Assembly: GCA_963383645.1 (NCBI GenBank)
Contig: OY726560.1
Span: forward strand, 86,777,093 to 86,841,092
Direction: 5' to 3'
Length of the DNA: 64,000 nucleotides
DNA from: Muscardinus avellanarius
Lineage: Eukaryota; Chordata; Mammalia; Rodentia; Gliridae
Position 1 is the first letter of the stretch; every line of letters starts with the position of its first letter. The notes under the pieces are model-generated. The model worked only from the letters and a program-made list of their open reading frames with translations. It was not told the DNA's origin and made no database searches. The position numbers were made by a program, and so were the translations under genes. Shown here in pieces: positions 23,389 through 33,725 of this stretch.

Positions 23389-23856
23389 CAGAAAAGAAAT
23401 ACACCAGCCTTACAACTGAGGGCATGGCAGTAGTACCATATTGCCAGCAGCAGCGGTAAGTTCACCACTCCTGGAGAGCTCCAGACCAGTGCGCAACAAA
23501 AGCATAAGTGAAATTGTGGCCCCTACTGGAGAAATCCCAGTGCTTTACCCCCAGGGACTCACACAGCTTTGATAAACCCCCTGGGTTTTAGATATTGCAG
23601 TTCAACCCAGTGAATGAGTAATGGTGAGAGAGATACCACACCCTAGTTGTAGCTCCCAAGGGAAAAATGCGCAGCCCGTCCCCTTCCCAAGGTCATGCAG
23701 CCTTGACTAATTCCCTGGGTCTGATACTTTGTAATACAAGCCAGTAAAGGAGTAGTGAAAGCTGAGATTACCACAAACCCCAGAGATACAGAGCACCATA
23801 AGTGAAGTTGTGGTGACCCAGAGAAGAACCCAGAGAAGGCACAAACTTCAGAAATC

Positions 23857-24707
23857 ATGGGAAAGAGGAACAACAATGGAGCGATGAGGTCCCACAACCC
23901 CACAATATCAGAACCTGATAACACAGAAATGCAGAGAGCTCCAGAAGATCAAATCAGAAATAGAAATAATACAGGACTTTCAGAAAGAATTTAGAGAGTC
24001 TGAAAGAAATAAAGGATGCAATCACTGAAGACATTAATTCAAACTATAAACAATTTATTAGACCACATAGAGAATATATTCTCACTCCTAGAAGATGATC
24101 ACTCCAAAAACAAATGCATAGTTTATACCTTAGAAAAAACAATTTTACAGCAGAAATTGGACACTGAAGAAATATGGGTCCATTTTAAGAGAGCTAACCT
24201 AAGAATAAGCAGAACAGAGGAGGGAAAAGAAGGTGAAACCAAAGGGATCAATAATTTCTTCAAAAAAGTAATAGCAGAAAACTTTCATACACAGACCAAG
24301 AGATTGACACACAGGTACAGGAAACTTATAGAACTCCCTTTAGACAAGATCAGAGAAAAGGTTCCCCACACCACATAATAGTCAAAATCAATGTAGAAGC
24401 CAAGGAGAGAATCTTAAAGGCACGAGAAACAAAAGGCCAAGTGACATTCAGAGGCAAACCTATTAGAATCACTTCAAACTTCCCAAATCAAGTCATGAAA
24501 GCCAGAAGGCCCTGGAGTAACATATTTCAAACTCTGAAAGAAAACATCTTGCAGCCAAAATTTTCCTACACAGCAAAATTTTCCCTCAAATTATATGGGG
24601 AAATAAAAAGCTTCCATGACAAACAGAAACTGAAGGAATTTATGTCTTCAAAACCAGTGCTAGAGAAAACACTCAAAGAGATTAAACTACAAAGAATAAA
24701 TGGGTAA
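23857..24707 (+). pseudogene. L1 ORF1 remnant
   Basis: ATG at 23857 opens MGKRNNNGAM. The frame then shifts several times. Readable parts include NLRISRTEEGKEGETKGINNFFKK (24196-24267) and ITSNFPNQVMKARRPWSNIFQTL in the C-terminal domain. About as long as the ORF1 of copies A and B, but much more damaged, so older. Confidence 0.88.
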
Positions 24708-24800
24708 TATACACCAGAACCAGAGAAATAAAAATTTCCATCCATCAGAAACTAAGCAAAGAAGAATAAACAGTATTTCAAACAGATATATAATCTTAAC

Positions 24801-26975
24801 ATGTTAGGAATTAAAAATCATCTCTCGATAATCGCACTGAATGTAAATGGCCTCAACTACCCAGTAAAAAGACATAAGTGGCAAAATGGATTAAAAACCA
24901 GAATCCAGCCGGGTGTGGTGGTGCACACTTGTAATCCCTGCACCTGGGAGGCAGAGAGAGGAGGATCATGCACATTCGAAGCCAGCTGTGCTGGCTTAAG
25001 AGACCCTGTTTCCAAATAAAAAGCATAAAATAGGTCTGGGAGTGTAGCCCGGAGGTAGAAGGGCTTCCAGGAACCCCGGTACCACCAAAAAAAAATTCAG
25101 AATCTATCCATCTGCTGCTTACAAAAAACACACCTTATAAGTAAAGATAGTAACAAACTCAACATAAAGGGCTGGAGCAAGCTAATCCATGCCAATGGAA
25201 CTGGAAGGCAAGCAGGAGTAGCAATGATGATATCACACAAGTTAGACTTCAAGCCCAAGCTTATTAGAAGAGACAAGAAGGTCATATTTTACTGGTGGAA
25301 GGAACAATCCAGCAAGAGGAAATAACAATAGTAAACATCTATGCCCCAAACATAGATGCAGCTACTTTCATAAAACAAACTCTTTGTGACATGAAGTCAC
25401 ACATAAATGCCAATACAATAATACTCAGAGACTTCAACACCCCTCTCACACCATTAGACCAATCTTCCAGACAAAAGTTCAGTAAAGATGCCTCAAATCT
25501 AAAGAATACCATTAATCAAATGAACCTGTTGGACACATACAGAATATTTCACCCAACTACAGTGGAATTTACATTTTTCTCAGCTGCTCACAGAACCTTC
25601 TCCAAAACAAATCACATCCTGGGCCCAAAGTGAGCACTAGAAAATTCAAAAAATATGACAATACTTCCCTGTGTGTTTTCAGACCATAATGGAATGAAAC
25701 TAGAAATCAACTATAAGACCCAGAGAAACAACATAAACATGTGGAGACTGAACACTACACTTCTAAATGAAGAATGGGTCATAGAAGACGTAAGAAGTGA
25801 AATCATTACAATTTCGAGAAATAAGCAAAAATAGAAATACAACATATCAAAACCTTTGTGATACATTGAAGGCAATATTAAGAGGAAAATTTATAGCACT
25901 GAGTGCTCACATAAGAGAATCAGAAAATCTTCAAATAATTAACCTAACAACACATCTCAAAGCCCTTGAAAAACAGGAAAAATCTAACCCCAAAACAAGT
26001 AGAAGACAGGAAATTATTAAAATCAGAGCAGAAATTAACGAGGTAGAGAATTTAAAAAATACAAAAACTCAATAAAACCAAAAGCTGGTTTCTCAAAAAA
26101 AATTAACAATATAGATAAACCACTAGCCAACCTAACTTTAAAAAAAGAATCAACCCAAATTATGAAGAGAAGACATGAAAAAGGAGACATTACTACTAAC
26201 AGTGTAGAAATCCAGAGGATTATCAGAAACTACTTTAAAAAACTATACTCCAACAAAATGGAAAATCTTGAGGAAATTGACAACTTCCTATATAAATACA
26301 ACCTTCCTAAACCGAGTCAAGAAGATACAGAAAATTTAAACCAACCAATAGCAATCAGAGAGATTGAAATAGCAAAAAAGAGCTTACCATCAAGAAAAAC
26401 CCAAGACCATATAATTTTTCAAGTAAATTCTATAAAACCTTTATAGAAGAGCTAATCCCAATACTCCCCAAACTATTTCATGAAATAGAAAAAAGCAGGA
26501 CTCTCCCAAATACATTCTATGAAGCCAACATCACACTAATACAAAAACCAAATAAAGATAGTTCAAGGAAGGAAAACTATAGGCTATATCTCTGATGAAC
26601 TTGGATGGAAAAACTACTAAACAAAATACTAGCAACACGCATTCAAAACCACATAAAGAAAATCATACACCATGACTAGGTAGGCTTCATCCCAGGGATG
26701 CAGGGCTGGTTCAACATACAAAAATTAATCCATGTAATTCATCATATAAACAGAATCAAAGACAAAAATCACATGATCATTTCAATAGATGCTGAAAAGC
26801 ATTTGATAAAATCCAACATCCATTTATGATAAAAAAAAAAAAACCACTGCAAAGAACTGGAATAGAAGGAATATATCTCAACACCATAAAGGCAATCTAC
26901 AGTAAGCCCACAGCCAACATCATATTAGATGGGGAAATACTTTGAAAATTTCCCCTAAAAACAGGAAGGAGACAC
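24801..26975 (+). pseudogene. L1 ORF2 remnant (endonuclease and RT)
   Basis: Opens LSIIALNVNGLN, the usual N-terminal endonuclease strand. At 25295-25633 the endonuclease C-terminal part reads NIYAPN, RDFNTPL (Gly to Arg before DFN) and SKTNHILG, where active L1 has SKIDHILG, so the catalytic-region Asp is Asn. RT blocks [14 protein letters not shown] appear near 26690. Stops are scattered. It is inactive. Confidence 0.9.
24907..25093 (+). mobile_element. Young hairpin-type B1-dID SINE
   Basis: GCCGGGTGTGGTGGTGCACA, hairpin GCCAGC-TGT-GCTGGC, GGAGGTAGAAGGGCTTCCAG and an A-run. Target duplication CAGAATC flanks it in ORF2. Confidence 0.94.
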
Positions 26976-26988
26976 TTTATCCCCAGTA

Positions 26989-27032
<44 letters not shown>
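26976..27032 (+). mobile_element. SINE tail remnant with (AC)n
   Basis: Only CCCCAGTACC and an (AC)n tract remain of a SINE 3' end, marking the point where the L1 is broken. Confidence 0.65.
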
Positions 27033-27033
<1 letters not shown>

Positions 27034-27267
27034 ATAAATTGATATCCTTAGAACGTTCCCTCTTTTCCTATTCATTAGGATAATTTTTCCTTGGCTATTT
27101 GGTGTAATTTGTTTTTGAAGCTATTTGAATTGCAAGTTTATTTACCTTTTGCTGAAATTTTAATTTTTTAATATTTACAGGGCTTTTTTTCTTCTCAATG
27201 TTTTATGGTTTTGTTTTCTTTTCTTTCTTTGCTTGGCTGTGGTCTGCTGCTTTGGCATGAGATACTT
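27033..27267. other. Unassigned AT-rich sequence
   Basis: Possible old antisense L1 (CCTTGGCTATTTGGTGTAAT), but too weak to assign. Confidence 0.35.
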
Positions 27268-27763
27268 TGTTAAAGGTGGTTAAACACAAGGCTGAACTTC
27301 TTAGCTAGACACTTGATGGGGTGTGTCCATACAGCGCCTAAGGAGATTCGGCCTGAGCAGCCTACGGCCTAAGGCAAAACTTTAAGTAAAGTGAGTCAGC
27401 AGAAAAGGGGCAAAGATGGCGCCTGGAGGAAGCTAGGAAGGCGTGGTTTTCCCATTCATTATGGGTGGGGAGACTGAGCGGTTTTTCCCTTTCTACCTTT
27501 AAAGGAGCTTTCCGCACACATGAATGGCTCATGTACTGGCCTGGGATTGGCTGTAAACTACGTGCTAGTGATCTTTATCCCGGATAGGCTAGGCTATTTC
27601 TCATGGAAATTCCCCTTGTCGTTTGGTGCTATATAATATGAGTGCTTGGAGAGAAATAGAGGAGATCTTGCTTGACTTGACTCCCGGCTCGTGGGTTTGT
27701 GTTCGAGTCGTCGGTACTCATCATCTCGTCAAGCCCCGTCAGCTGTCGGGCTGGATTCCCGAC
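27268..27763 (+). mobile_element. Solo ERV-type LTR, probable
   Basis: A CpG-containing block unlike its AT-rich surroundings, bounded by TGTTAAAGG and CCCGACA (TG...CA). It has a TATA box (CTATATAATATG, 27629-27640) and, just upstream, GGAAATTCCCC (27605-27615), a kappaB-like site. The U5-like part has repeated CTCG/GTCG motifs. No primer-binding site or gag frame follows. Flanking 6-mers (GATACT / GACACT) agree at five of six bases if one extra base is allowed next to the left end. The class cannot be fixed from sequence alone; an ERV2-like LTR is possible. Confidence 0.65.
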
Positions 27764-28044
27764 AGACACTGAGAATCCTTAGCCTATGTCCAACTCTCCT
27801 AATATTTCTGATGGCACAGGCAAATAAGAAGAACAGGTGGTCAAGGCGTTTCCACTTGGTGGCTCCCCAGGTGCTTTCTTTCTGCCTCAGTCTCTCACTG
27901 ACCCTAGTAAAGGAGGCCTCTAGGTACGGCAAGGAGAAGACTTCATAAAATGCTCCCATTTTATAACCCAGAAAGTTGTAGAAGCTTCTGTGGCATTCTT
28001 CAAGGAGCCTCACCTCTTAATTTGTAGATTCCACACTTGTTCAT
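27764..28044. other. Unassigned sequence
   Basis: Frames on both strands at 27691-28013 have no known domain. It may be remnant ERV internal sequence. Confidence 0.35.
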
Positions 28045-29060
28045 TACAATCATCATTAGCAATCAGGAATGTGCAAATCAAAATTATCCTGAGATGTAGC
28101 TGGGTGTGGTGGCACACACTTGTAATCTCAGAATTTAGGAGTTTGAGACAGGAAAATCCCAGGTATGTGGCCAGGGTCAGCTACTTAGTGTGGCCCTTTG
28201 CAACATAGTGAGAACCTGTTTCAAAATAAAGAATAAAAAAAAAAATAGAGCAGAGAGTGTAACTTAGAGGTAGAATGTCCCTGGGTACCCACCCCAGTAT
28301 CACACACAAAAAAATTATCTTGAAATTTAATGTAACTCCAGTTAGAATAGCAATCAACAAAAATACAAACAATAATAAATGCTGTCAAGGATGTGGGTAA
28401 ATGGGAACTGATATATACTGTCGTTGGGATTGTAGATTACTACAACCTCATGGAGGTTCCTCAAAAGACTTAAGAATGGAACCAGTATATAACCGACTGA
28501 TAACACTCCTCATTATTTTTCCAAAATAATTGAAATTATTTTGAAATACTATTGTACTACATCCATATCCATGCTATAAATAGCTGCACAAGTTATAATA
28601 GCCAAATTATGGAACCAACTTAGGTGTCTATCAACAGATGAATTGATAAAAAAAAAGGTGGTATATGCACACAATGGAATTTTCTCAGCCATAAAAAAAT
28701 TATGCTATTTGCAGCAAAATGGATGGAACTAGAGAATATTGTACTAATGAGATCAGATAATTGCATAAAGTCAAGGGTCATATGTTTTCTCTCCTATGTG
28801 GAAGCTAGAAAGAATATAGGAAGTATAAGGGATTCCAGTCAAATGAGGAGAGAAAATGGTAGAACAATGAAAGGGATTTGGGGATGAAAACAGTTATTGA
28901 GGAAAACACAGTTCAAATAGATTATATCCATACCAAAAGTTTTCACTACCAATCTCACTAGCATGTACAGGAAAGGAGGCAGGGTGGGGGTTTTATGAAA
29001 AGAAACACATCAAGGAATGTGTATATTTTTATATTGTGTAAAAATTTTTTCTTAATTTAC
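28045..29060 (+). mobile_element. L1 3' fragment split by a SINE
   Basis: 28045-28096 (TTAGCAATCAGGAATGTGCA) and 28313-29060 (TGTAACTCCAGTTAGAATAG, AGGATGTGGGTAAATGGGAA, GCAAAATGGATGGAACTAGA, TATGTTTTCTCTCCTATGTG) are continuous L1 ORF2 end and 3'UTR. It is old and diverged, of the same kind as 14500-15362. Confidence 0.9.
28097..28312 (+). mobile_element. B1-dID SINE inside L1
   Basis: AGCTGGGTGTGGTGGCACAC ... AGTGTAACTTAGAGGTAGAA and CCCCAGTATCAC. Imperfect target duplication AAATTATCCTGAGAT / AAATTATCTTGAAAT. Confidence 0.92.
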
Positions 29061-29415
29061 AATTATGGGAATCTACTATTTCCTTAAAACATTATACTTG
29101 AGCAGAATTTTCATATTCTTGTTACCCTGCTACCCCCTGCCAGGCAACCACTCCACTTTGAATATCCCCACTAGAAGAGCACATTTTTATAACTGATGAA
29201 CTCATGCATCATTACCACCCACTCTTGCTATTTTATATTCTATTTGTCCAGTTCTATATATTGGACAGATGCATAATGACATGTATCTACCACTACAGTG
29301 TCATACAGAATATCTTCACTGTCCTCAAAAATCCTCTTGCTTGGTCTATACATCTTTTCTTCTCCCAAACTCCGTGTGTGGTTCCACTCATCTTTTTAAT
29401 CATCTGTCTCCATAT
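29061..29415. other. Unassigned sequence
   Basis: Contains pyrimidine-rich text similar to old LINE 3' regions (TACCCCCTGCCAGGCAACCA) but cannot be assigned. Confidence 0.35.
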
Positions 29416-29810
29416 GTTTCAGTCAAGATTCCCACTGCCATAATCCAAAATAACTGACTACACAAGTTAGAGGAAGGAAGGTTTACTTACTCAGGTTTGT
29501 AGATTTAGAGGTTCAGTCCATGCTAGGTCTGCACAGCTCAGAGCATGGTGTCAGAAAGCAGAGAGGAAAAGTACAAATTTCTGCTCTCACATCGTGAAGG
29601 CCAGAAACAAAGAGAACCAGCAATAAGAGGAGAGAGTTATATATAATCACCAAGGCAACACCTCCAGTGGTCTCCTTAATAATCAAGCTCTCTTCTAATG
29701 TTGCTACCTTGTCTCCATGAGTGCTAGGACAATATTCTTTTATTTTTATTAGTGCACTCTATTTATACATCATAATTGGGTGGTAATATTCTAAATAAAA
29801 AAATTACACT
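29416..29810 (-). repeat. MaLR LTR copy 1 (interrupted)
   Basis: Left copy of the pair. It carries an extra L1 3'-end snippet at 29735-29790. It aligns with 30518-30803 over most of its length. Confidence 0.6.
29735..29790 (-). mobile_element. Extremely short L1 insertion (3' end only)
   Basis: Read on the minus strand: ATGATGTATAAATAGAGTGC, ACTAATAAAAATAAAA. This is the last roughly 40 bases of the local L1 3'UTR plus a tail. It is flanked by AATATTCT on both sides. The partner LTR lacks it. Confidence 0.72.
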
Positions 29811-30517
29811 CCATTCCTGGGTCTCTAGACCTCATGGTCACCTCACAGTGCAAAATGCATTTAGCCCATCTCTGAGAGTTCCATAATATTAACAGTTTTA
29901 GCACCATTCAAAAGTTTAAAGCCCAAAGTCTCCTCTGAGACTGAAGGCATACTCTTGGCTATGAGATCTTGTAGAAACAAAAGCAAGTTATATACATCTA
30001 ATGTGGAATTGCACAAAGAAAACATTTGCATCCAAAAAGGAAGAAAAGGGGTCATAGAATTTATAGAATCAAAACAAGATTGAAATCCTACAAGGCATGC
30101 ATTTGATCCCACAGCTCTACTTCTGGCACACGATAGTGAGATGTGATCTCCAAGCGGCCTTGGCAGCCCTGCCCATATGGGCTAGTTAATTGCAATGGGT
30201 GGCATACTAGCTCATCTGTTCTGTCTCAAAGACTCAAAAGTTTGCAGCCTTTTCTTGTGCTCATTCCATATTTCTGGCATTTCTAAATCTCAGGAGTTTT
30301 CCTTGCAAAATTAGCTTTAACCTCACAGTTACACAAACTGGCCCACTTGGGCCTGCCCTCTTTGCTCTCTGAAATCCCTTAAGCACAGTCCTTATGATCT
30401 GCCTTTCTAGCCATATTCTGGCCCTTACAACTCCCTCTCAGAAACCAGTTTCTGAGACTCACAATCCACATGGTCAGAGTTACATATAACAGTGACCCTA
30501 TTCTTGGTGCCAGTTTC

Positions 30518-30803
30518 TGTCTCATTCAACATTCTCACTGCCATAATCCAAAATGATTGACCACACAAATTAGAAGAAGAAATAATTATTTTCTGACAAT
30601 TTTTGCATATTTAGAGGTTCAATCCATGTCAAGCCAGGTCTGCATAGCTCAGGACATGATGGTAAGAAGCAAAGAGAGAAAGAGCACAAGGCTCTGCTCT
30701 CACAACATGGAAGCCAGAGGCTGAGCCATGGACCCATCCATGTGTTAACCTTTTTCTATTAGTACTAGGGGAACATTCTAAATTCAAACAACCACACCAT
30801 TGT
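30518..30803 (-). repeat. MaLR LTR copy 2
   Basis: Right copy of the LTR-like direct repeat, uninterrupted. Confidence 0.6.
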
Positions 30804-30958
30804 TTTGCCTTTTCCATAGTGTCATATCATTGAGATCATATAATAGTAAAATTTCAGACTGACTTCTTTCACTATGTAAGGGATATTTATGTCTTTTCAT
30901 AGTTTAATATCTCATTTATTTCTGGTACAAAACTCTATTACTTTGAATATGGCATAGT

Positions 30959-31000
30959 TTATTTATTTATTTATTTATTCATTTATTTATTTATTTATTA
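30959..31000. repeat. (TTTA)n simple repeat
   Basis: Nearly perfect TTTA tract with one TTCA unit. Confidence 0.95.
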
Positions 31001-31714
31001 TTCACCTAATAAAGGCTATCTTGGTTGCTTCCATGTTTGGAAATTAATATTAAAATCATAATAAGTATTCCTATGCAAGTATTTGTTTACATTTAAATTT
31101 CCAATTTATTGGGTTAATAAATAATATGATTACTAGATCCTATGATAATAATTTGTTCAGACTTAGAAGAAGCTAACAAGTTGTTTTCCCAAGTGGATAT
31201 ACCATTTTATATTTAGATTGGCAATTAATGAGAGTTTTGGTTTCTCCACATCATTTCCAACAATTGATTTTGCCAGTGTTTGGGACTGGCCATTATATTA
31301 TTTTGGATTGTAGTGGTCTTTCATTGTTTTTTTAACTTGCATTTCTAATTGTTCCAATTATATATACTAATGAAAATACTTTTTGAATGGTTATCTATAT
31401 ATCTTCCTGGGTGAGGTGAATGTTCAGATCTCTAACATAAATTTTAACTGATTTGTTTATTTTCTTGTCACATTTTAAGAGCTCTTTGCATACTTGAGGT
31501 AATAGTCCTTTATTACATTATCTTTTGCAAATATTTCCTCCCATATTGTGGCTTGTCTTCTCATTCTCTTGACATTATCTTAAACAAAGCAGTCTTAATT
31601 TTAAGGGATCTAGTTTATTTATTAATTTTTGGATTGTGCCCTTGGTATTATATATGAAAAATCATTGCCATATCCAAGGTCATTTGTATTTTTTTTCTCT
31701 TTCTTTCTTTCTCT

Positions 31715-31897
31715 CATACTGGAGTTTGAACTCATGGGAATTCTATCATGCAGTTACTCCCCCAGCCTTGTTTTTATTTTGAAACAGGATCTCATTAAGT
31801 TTCAGAGACTGGCTAAGTTATTGAGGCTTGCTGCAAACCTGTAATTCTCCTGTTTCACATTGACTGACATCACAGGTATGTACTACTGTGCCTGGCT
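31715..31897 (-). mobile_element. B1-dID SINE, old, in L1M
   Basis: TTTGAACTCATGGGAATTCT, TTGAAACAGGATCTCATTAA and GTACTACTGTGCCTGGCTCC. Confidence 0.84.
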
Positions 31898-32097
31898 CCT
31901 ATTTTATTTTCAAGGAGTTTGTTAGGCTTTAATTTTACATCTAGTCTGATGATCCATTGTGAGTTGCTTTTTGTAAATATCTATGCATAGATTTGCCTTT
32001 TTTGTTTTTATGTGAATATCCAGTTGTTCCAAGACCTTTTGTTGGAAATACTGTCACTATTAACCATTAATTTATATTTATTAAAATTCCATGGATG

Positions 32098-32178
32098 AGG
32101 GCTGAAGGTAGAGCTCAGTGGCGACCACCTAGCCCAGCATGAGTGAGGGCCTGGGTTAAATCTTCACTACCACAGAGG
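32098..32178 (+). mobile_element. ID element, monomer
   Basis: GGGCTGAAGGTAGAGCTCAG, TGGCGACCACCTAGCCCAGC, then GGGCCTGGGTTAAATC and CACTACC. It keeps the tRNA-like loop region missing in the composite SINE. Confidence 0.8.
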
Positions 32179-32844
32179 GTGGGGGGAAATCAATGTAAGA
32201 TTGTGCTCTTTTAATTATTGAAATTTGACATAGTTTACTTTATGGCACAACAGATAGCCCACTTTTGATACATGTATTTATGAATTCCTAAATGATATGA
32301 ATTTTAAGTTATGTTTATGTGTAGTGTGTGTACTGTGTATGAAGATTACAAATTTTACAAGCTCATTTTCTCATTTTTGGTCTGAAATATGTGGGCAATT
32401 ATAAAATCAAGCATATATGGTAGTTAACTTAAATCTCTTCTTATAAAAACAATATTTGTATTGGGATTTTATTGAGTTATTTAAATTTTGCATTAACTCT
32501 TAGGAAAATCTTACTCATTTTATACTCATTACCTATCAAAAAACTGATGCTTAGAGAACAAACCTAAGTAGTATAAAATCTTCCATTTGTCATTGGAAAG
32601 TCAGAATTTAAAACTGAGTATACCATGTGTTGTGTGCATGTTTCCATCACACTAACCTTAATATGATATATAGTTATAATGCATCAACAAAAGTATATAG
32701 CAAGATGAATAAGTAAAATTTAGTACAAAATAACTGGTTACAATCTTAGATTCTCTTTAGTGTATTGCCTGCTTTCTTAACATATATTGTTCACATATAT
32801 TTTAAATGATCAAAAGAATTTATAGGGAATTACGTTGCTTAAAT
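32179..32844. other. Unassigned AT-rich sequence
   Basis: Nothing recognised. May be more old LINE. Confidence 0.4.
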
Positions 32845-33074
32845 AAGAGTGTATAAGAAACTACTTGTACATGGATATCCATAGCACTTTAATAGGTAAT
32901 TGCCTCAAACTGGAAGCAACTAAAATGAGCAGAGTAAACAAACTTCACTTTATAAAAACCATCCAGTAATTAATAAACAACTTGTACATGTAAATCCACA
33001 AAAGTAAACAACTTGTACTTGTAAATCATGGATGGTTCTCAAAGGTATCAGTCTGAGTAGGTAAAAAATAGTTG

Positions 33075-33480
33075 ATTGCAGGCATGGGCCACCATGCCTG
33101 CAATCCCAGTACTTGAGAAGCTGAGGCAGGAAAATAACTGGTTCAAGGCCAGCTTCAGGAACTTAGCAAGACCTTGTTTAAAAATAAATAAAAATTAGCC
33201 AGGTGTGGTGGTGCATGCTTGTAATCCCCACGCTTGGGAGGCGGAGACAGGAGGACCACGCAGATTTGGAGCCAGCCTCGCTGGCTTAAGAGACCCTGTT
33301 TCCAAATAAAAATATAAAATAGGTCTTGGAGTATAGCCCTGAGGTAGAAGGATTTCCAGAAACTCCAGTACCACCAAAAATAAATAAATAAATAAATAAA
33401 TAAATAAATATTAAATAAAAAGAATTGATTTTAGAGCTCATATCTTAGAACTGCCTTGGGTTTAGTCTCTAGTACCAAAA
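33075..33480 (+). mobile_element. Old B1-dID SINE split by a young SINE
   Basis: The B1 half is at 33083-33196 and the degenerate tRNA-like end (GGGTTTAGTCTCTAGTACC) at 33425-33478, with the young copy between. Confidence 0.78.
33197..33412 (+). mobile_element. Young hairpin-type B1-dID SINE with (AAAT)n tail
   Basis: GCCAGGTGTGGTGGTGCATG, hairpin GCCAGC-CTC-GCTGGC, GGTAGAAGGATTTCCAGAAA, CCAGTACCACC and (AAAT)n. Confidence 0.94.
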
Positions 33481-33725
33481 ACAAAAACAAAGTTTTTGTC
33501 AAGCACTAGATACCATATAATCCTATGTATACAATATTCTCAAAACTGACAAAATTATAGAGAGGAAAAACAGTTAAATGATTTTCAAGAAGTGAAAGTT
33601 CTATAAACCAGGAAGTTCTTCCATGGTGGTAAAATGTGTGTATCATGACTCTGGTGGTAGTTATCCAAACCTATACATGGGATAAATTATACAGAACTAT
33701 GTACACATATGTACAAATAAAATCA

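Larger units (their letters stand above)
22765..26975 (+). mobile_element. Old L1 LINE: 5'UTR, ORF1, 5' two-thirds of ORF2
   Basis: Starts CTTCTAGGAAGATGGCAACT, the decayed equivalent of the copy A/B start. The 5'UTR (to 23856) is split by a SINE at 23170. ORF1 remnant is 23857-24707 and ORF2 remnant starts near 24801, with endonuclease and RT pieces. A SINE splits it at 24907. It stops at 26975 inside the RT region, against a SINE tail. Unlike copies A and B it has ORF2 in the normal orientation, so it represents the ordinary L1 architecture of this genome. Confidence 0.93.
29416..30803 (-). mobile_element. Probable ERVL-MaLR provirus (LTR-internal-LTR)
   Basis: Two direct copies of one sequence stand at about 29416-29810 and 30518-30803. 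Each starts with TGCCATAATCCAAAATRA and shares the TAGAGGTTCARTCCATG, TCTGCAYAGCTCAG and ACATTCTAAAT-type blocks. The internal part includes AAAGTTTAAAGCCCAAAGTC and CTCTGAGACTGAAGGC, text I associate with MaLR internal regions read backwards. There is no reading frame. Orientation is inferred from that resemblance. Confidence 0.6.
30815..32095 (-). mobile_element. Ancient L1M, 3' part, antisense
   Basis: Antisense ORF2/3'UTR phrases of old L1 occur in order: GCAAATATTTCCTCCCATAT, ATCATTGCCATATCCAAGGT, TCTAGTCTGATGATCCATTG and CAGTTGTTCCAAGACCTTTT. It is interrupted by (TTTA)n at 30959-31000 and a SINE at 31715. Confidence 0.8.
32845..33725 (+). mobile_element. Ancient L1M 3'UTR, split by SINEs
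   Basis: Phrases typical of L1M 3' ends: CATAGCACTTTAATAGGTAA, CTGGAAGCAACTAAAATGAG, GATACCATATAATCCTATGT, GGTGGTAGTTATCCAAACCT and TACACATATGTACAAATAAA. SINE blocks occupy 33075-33480. Confidence 0.6.
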
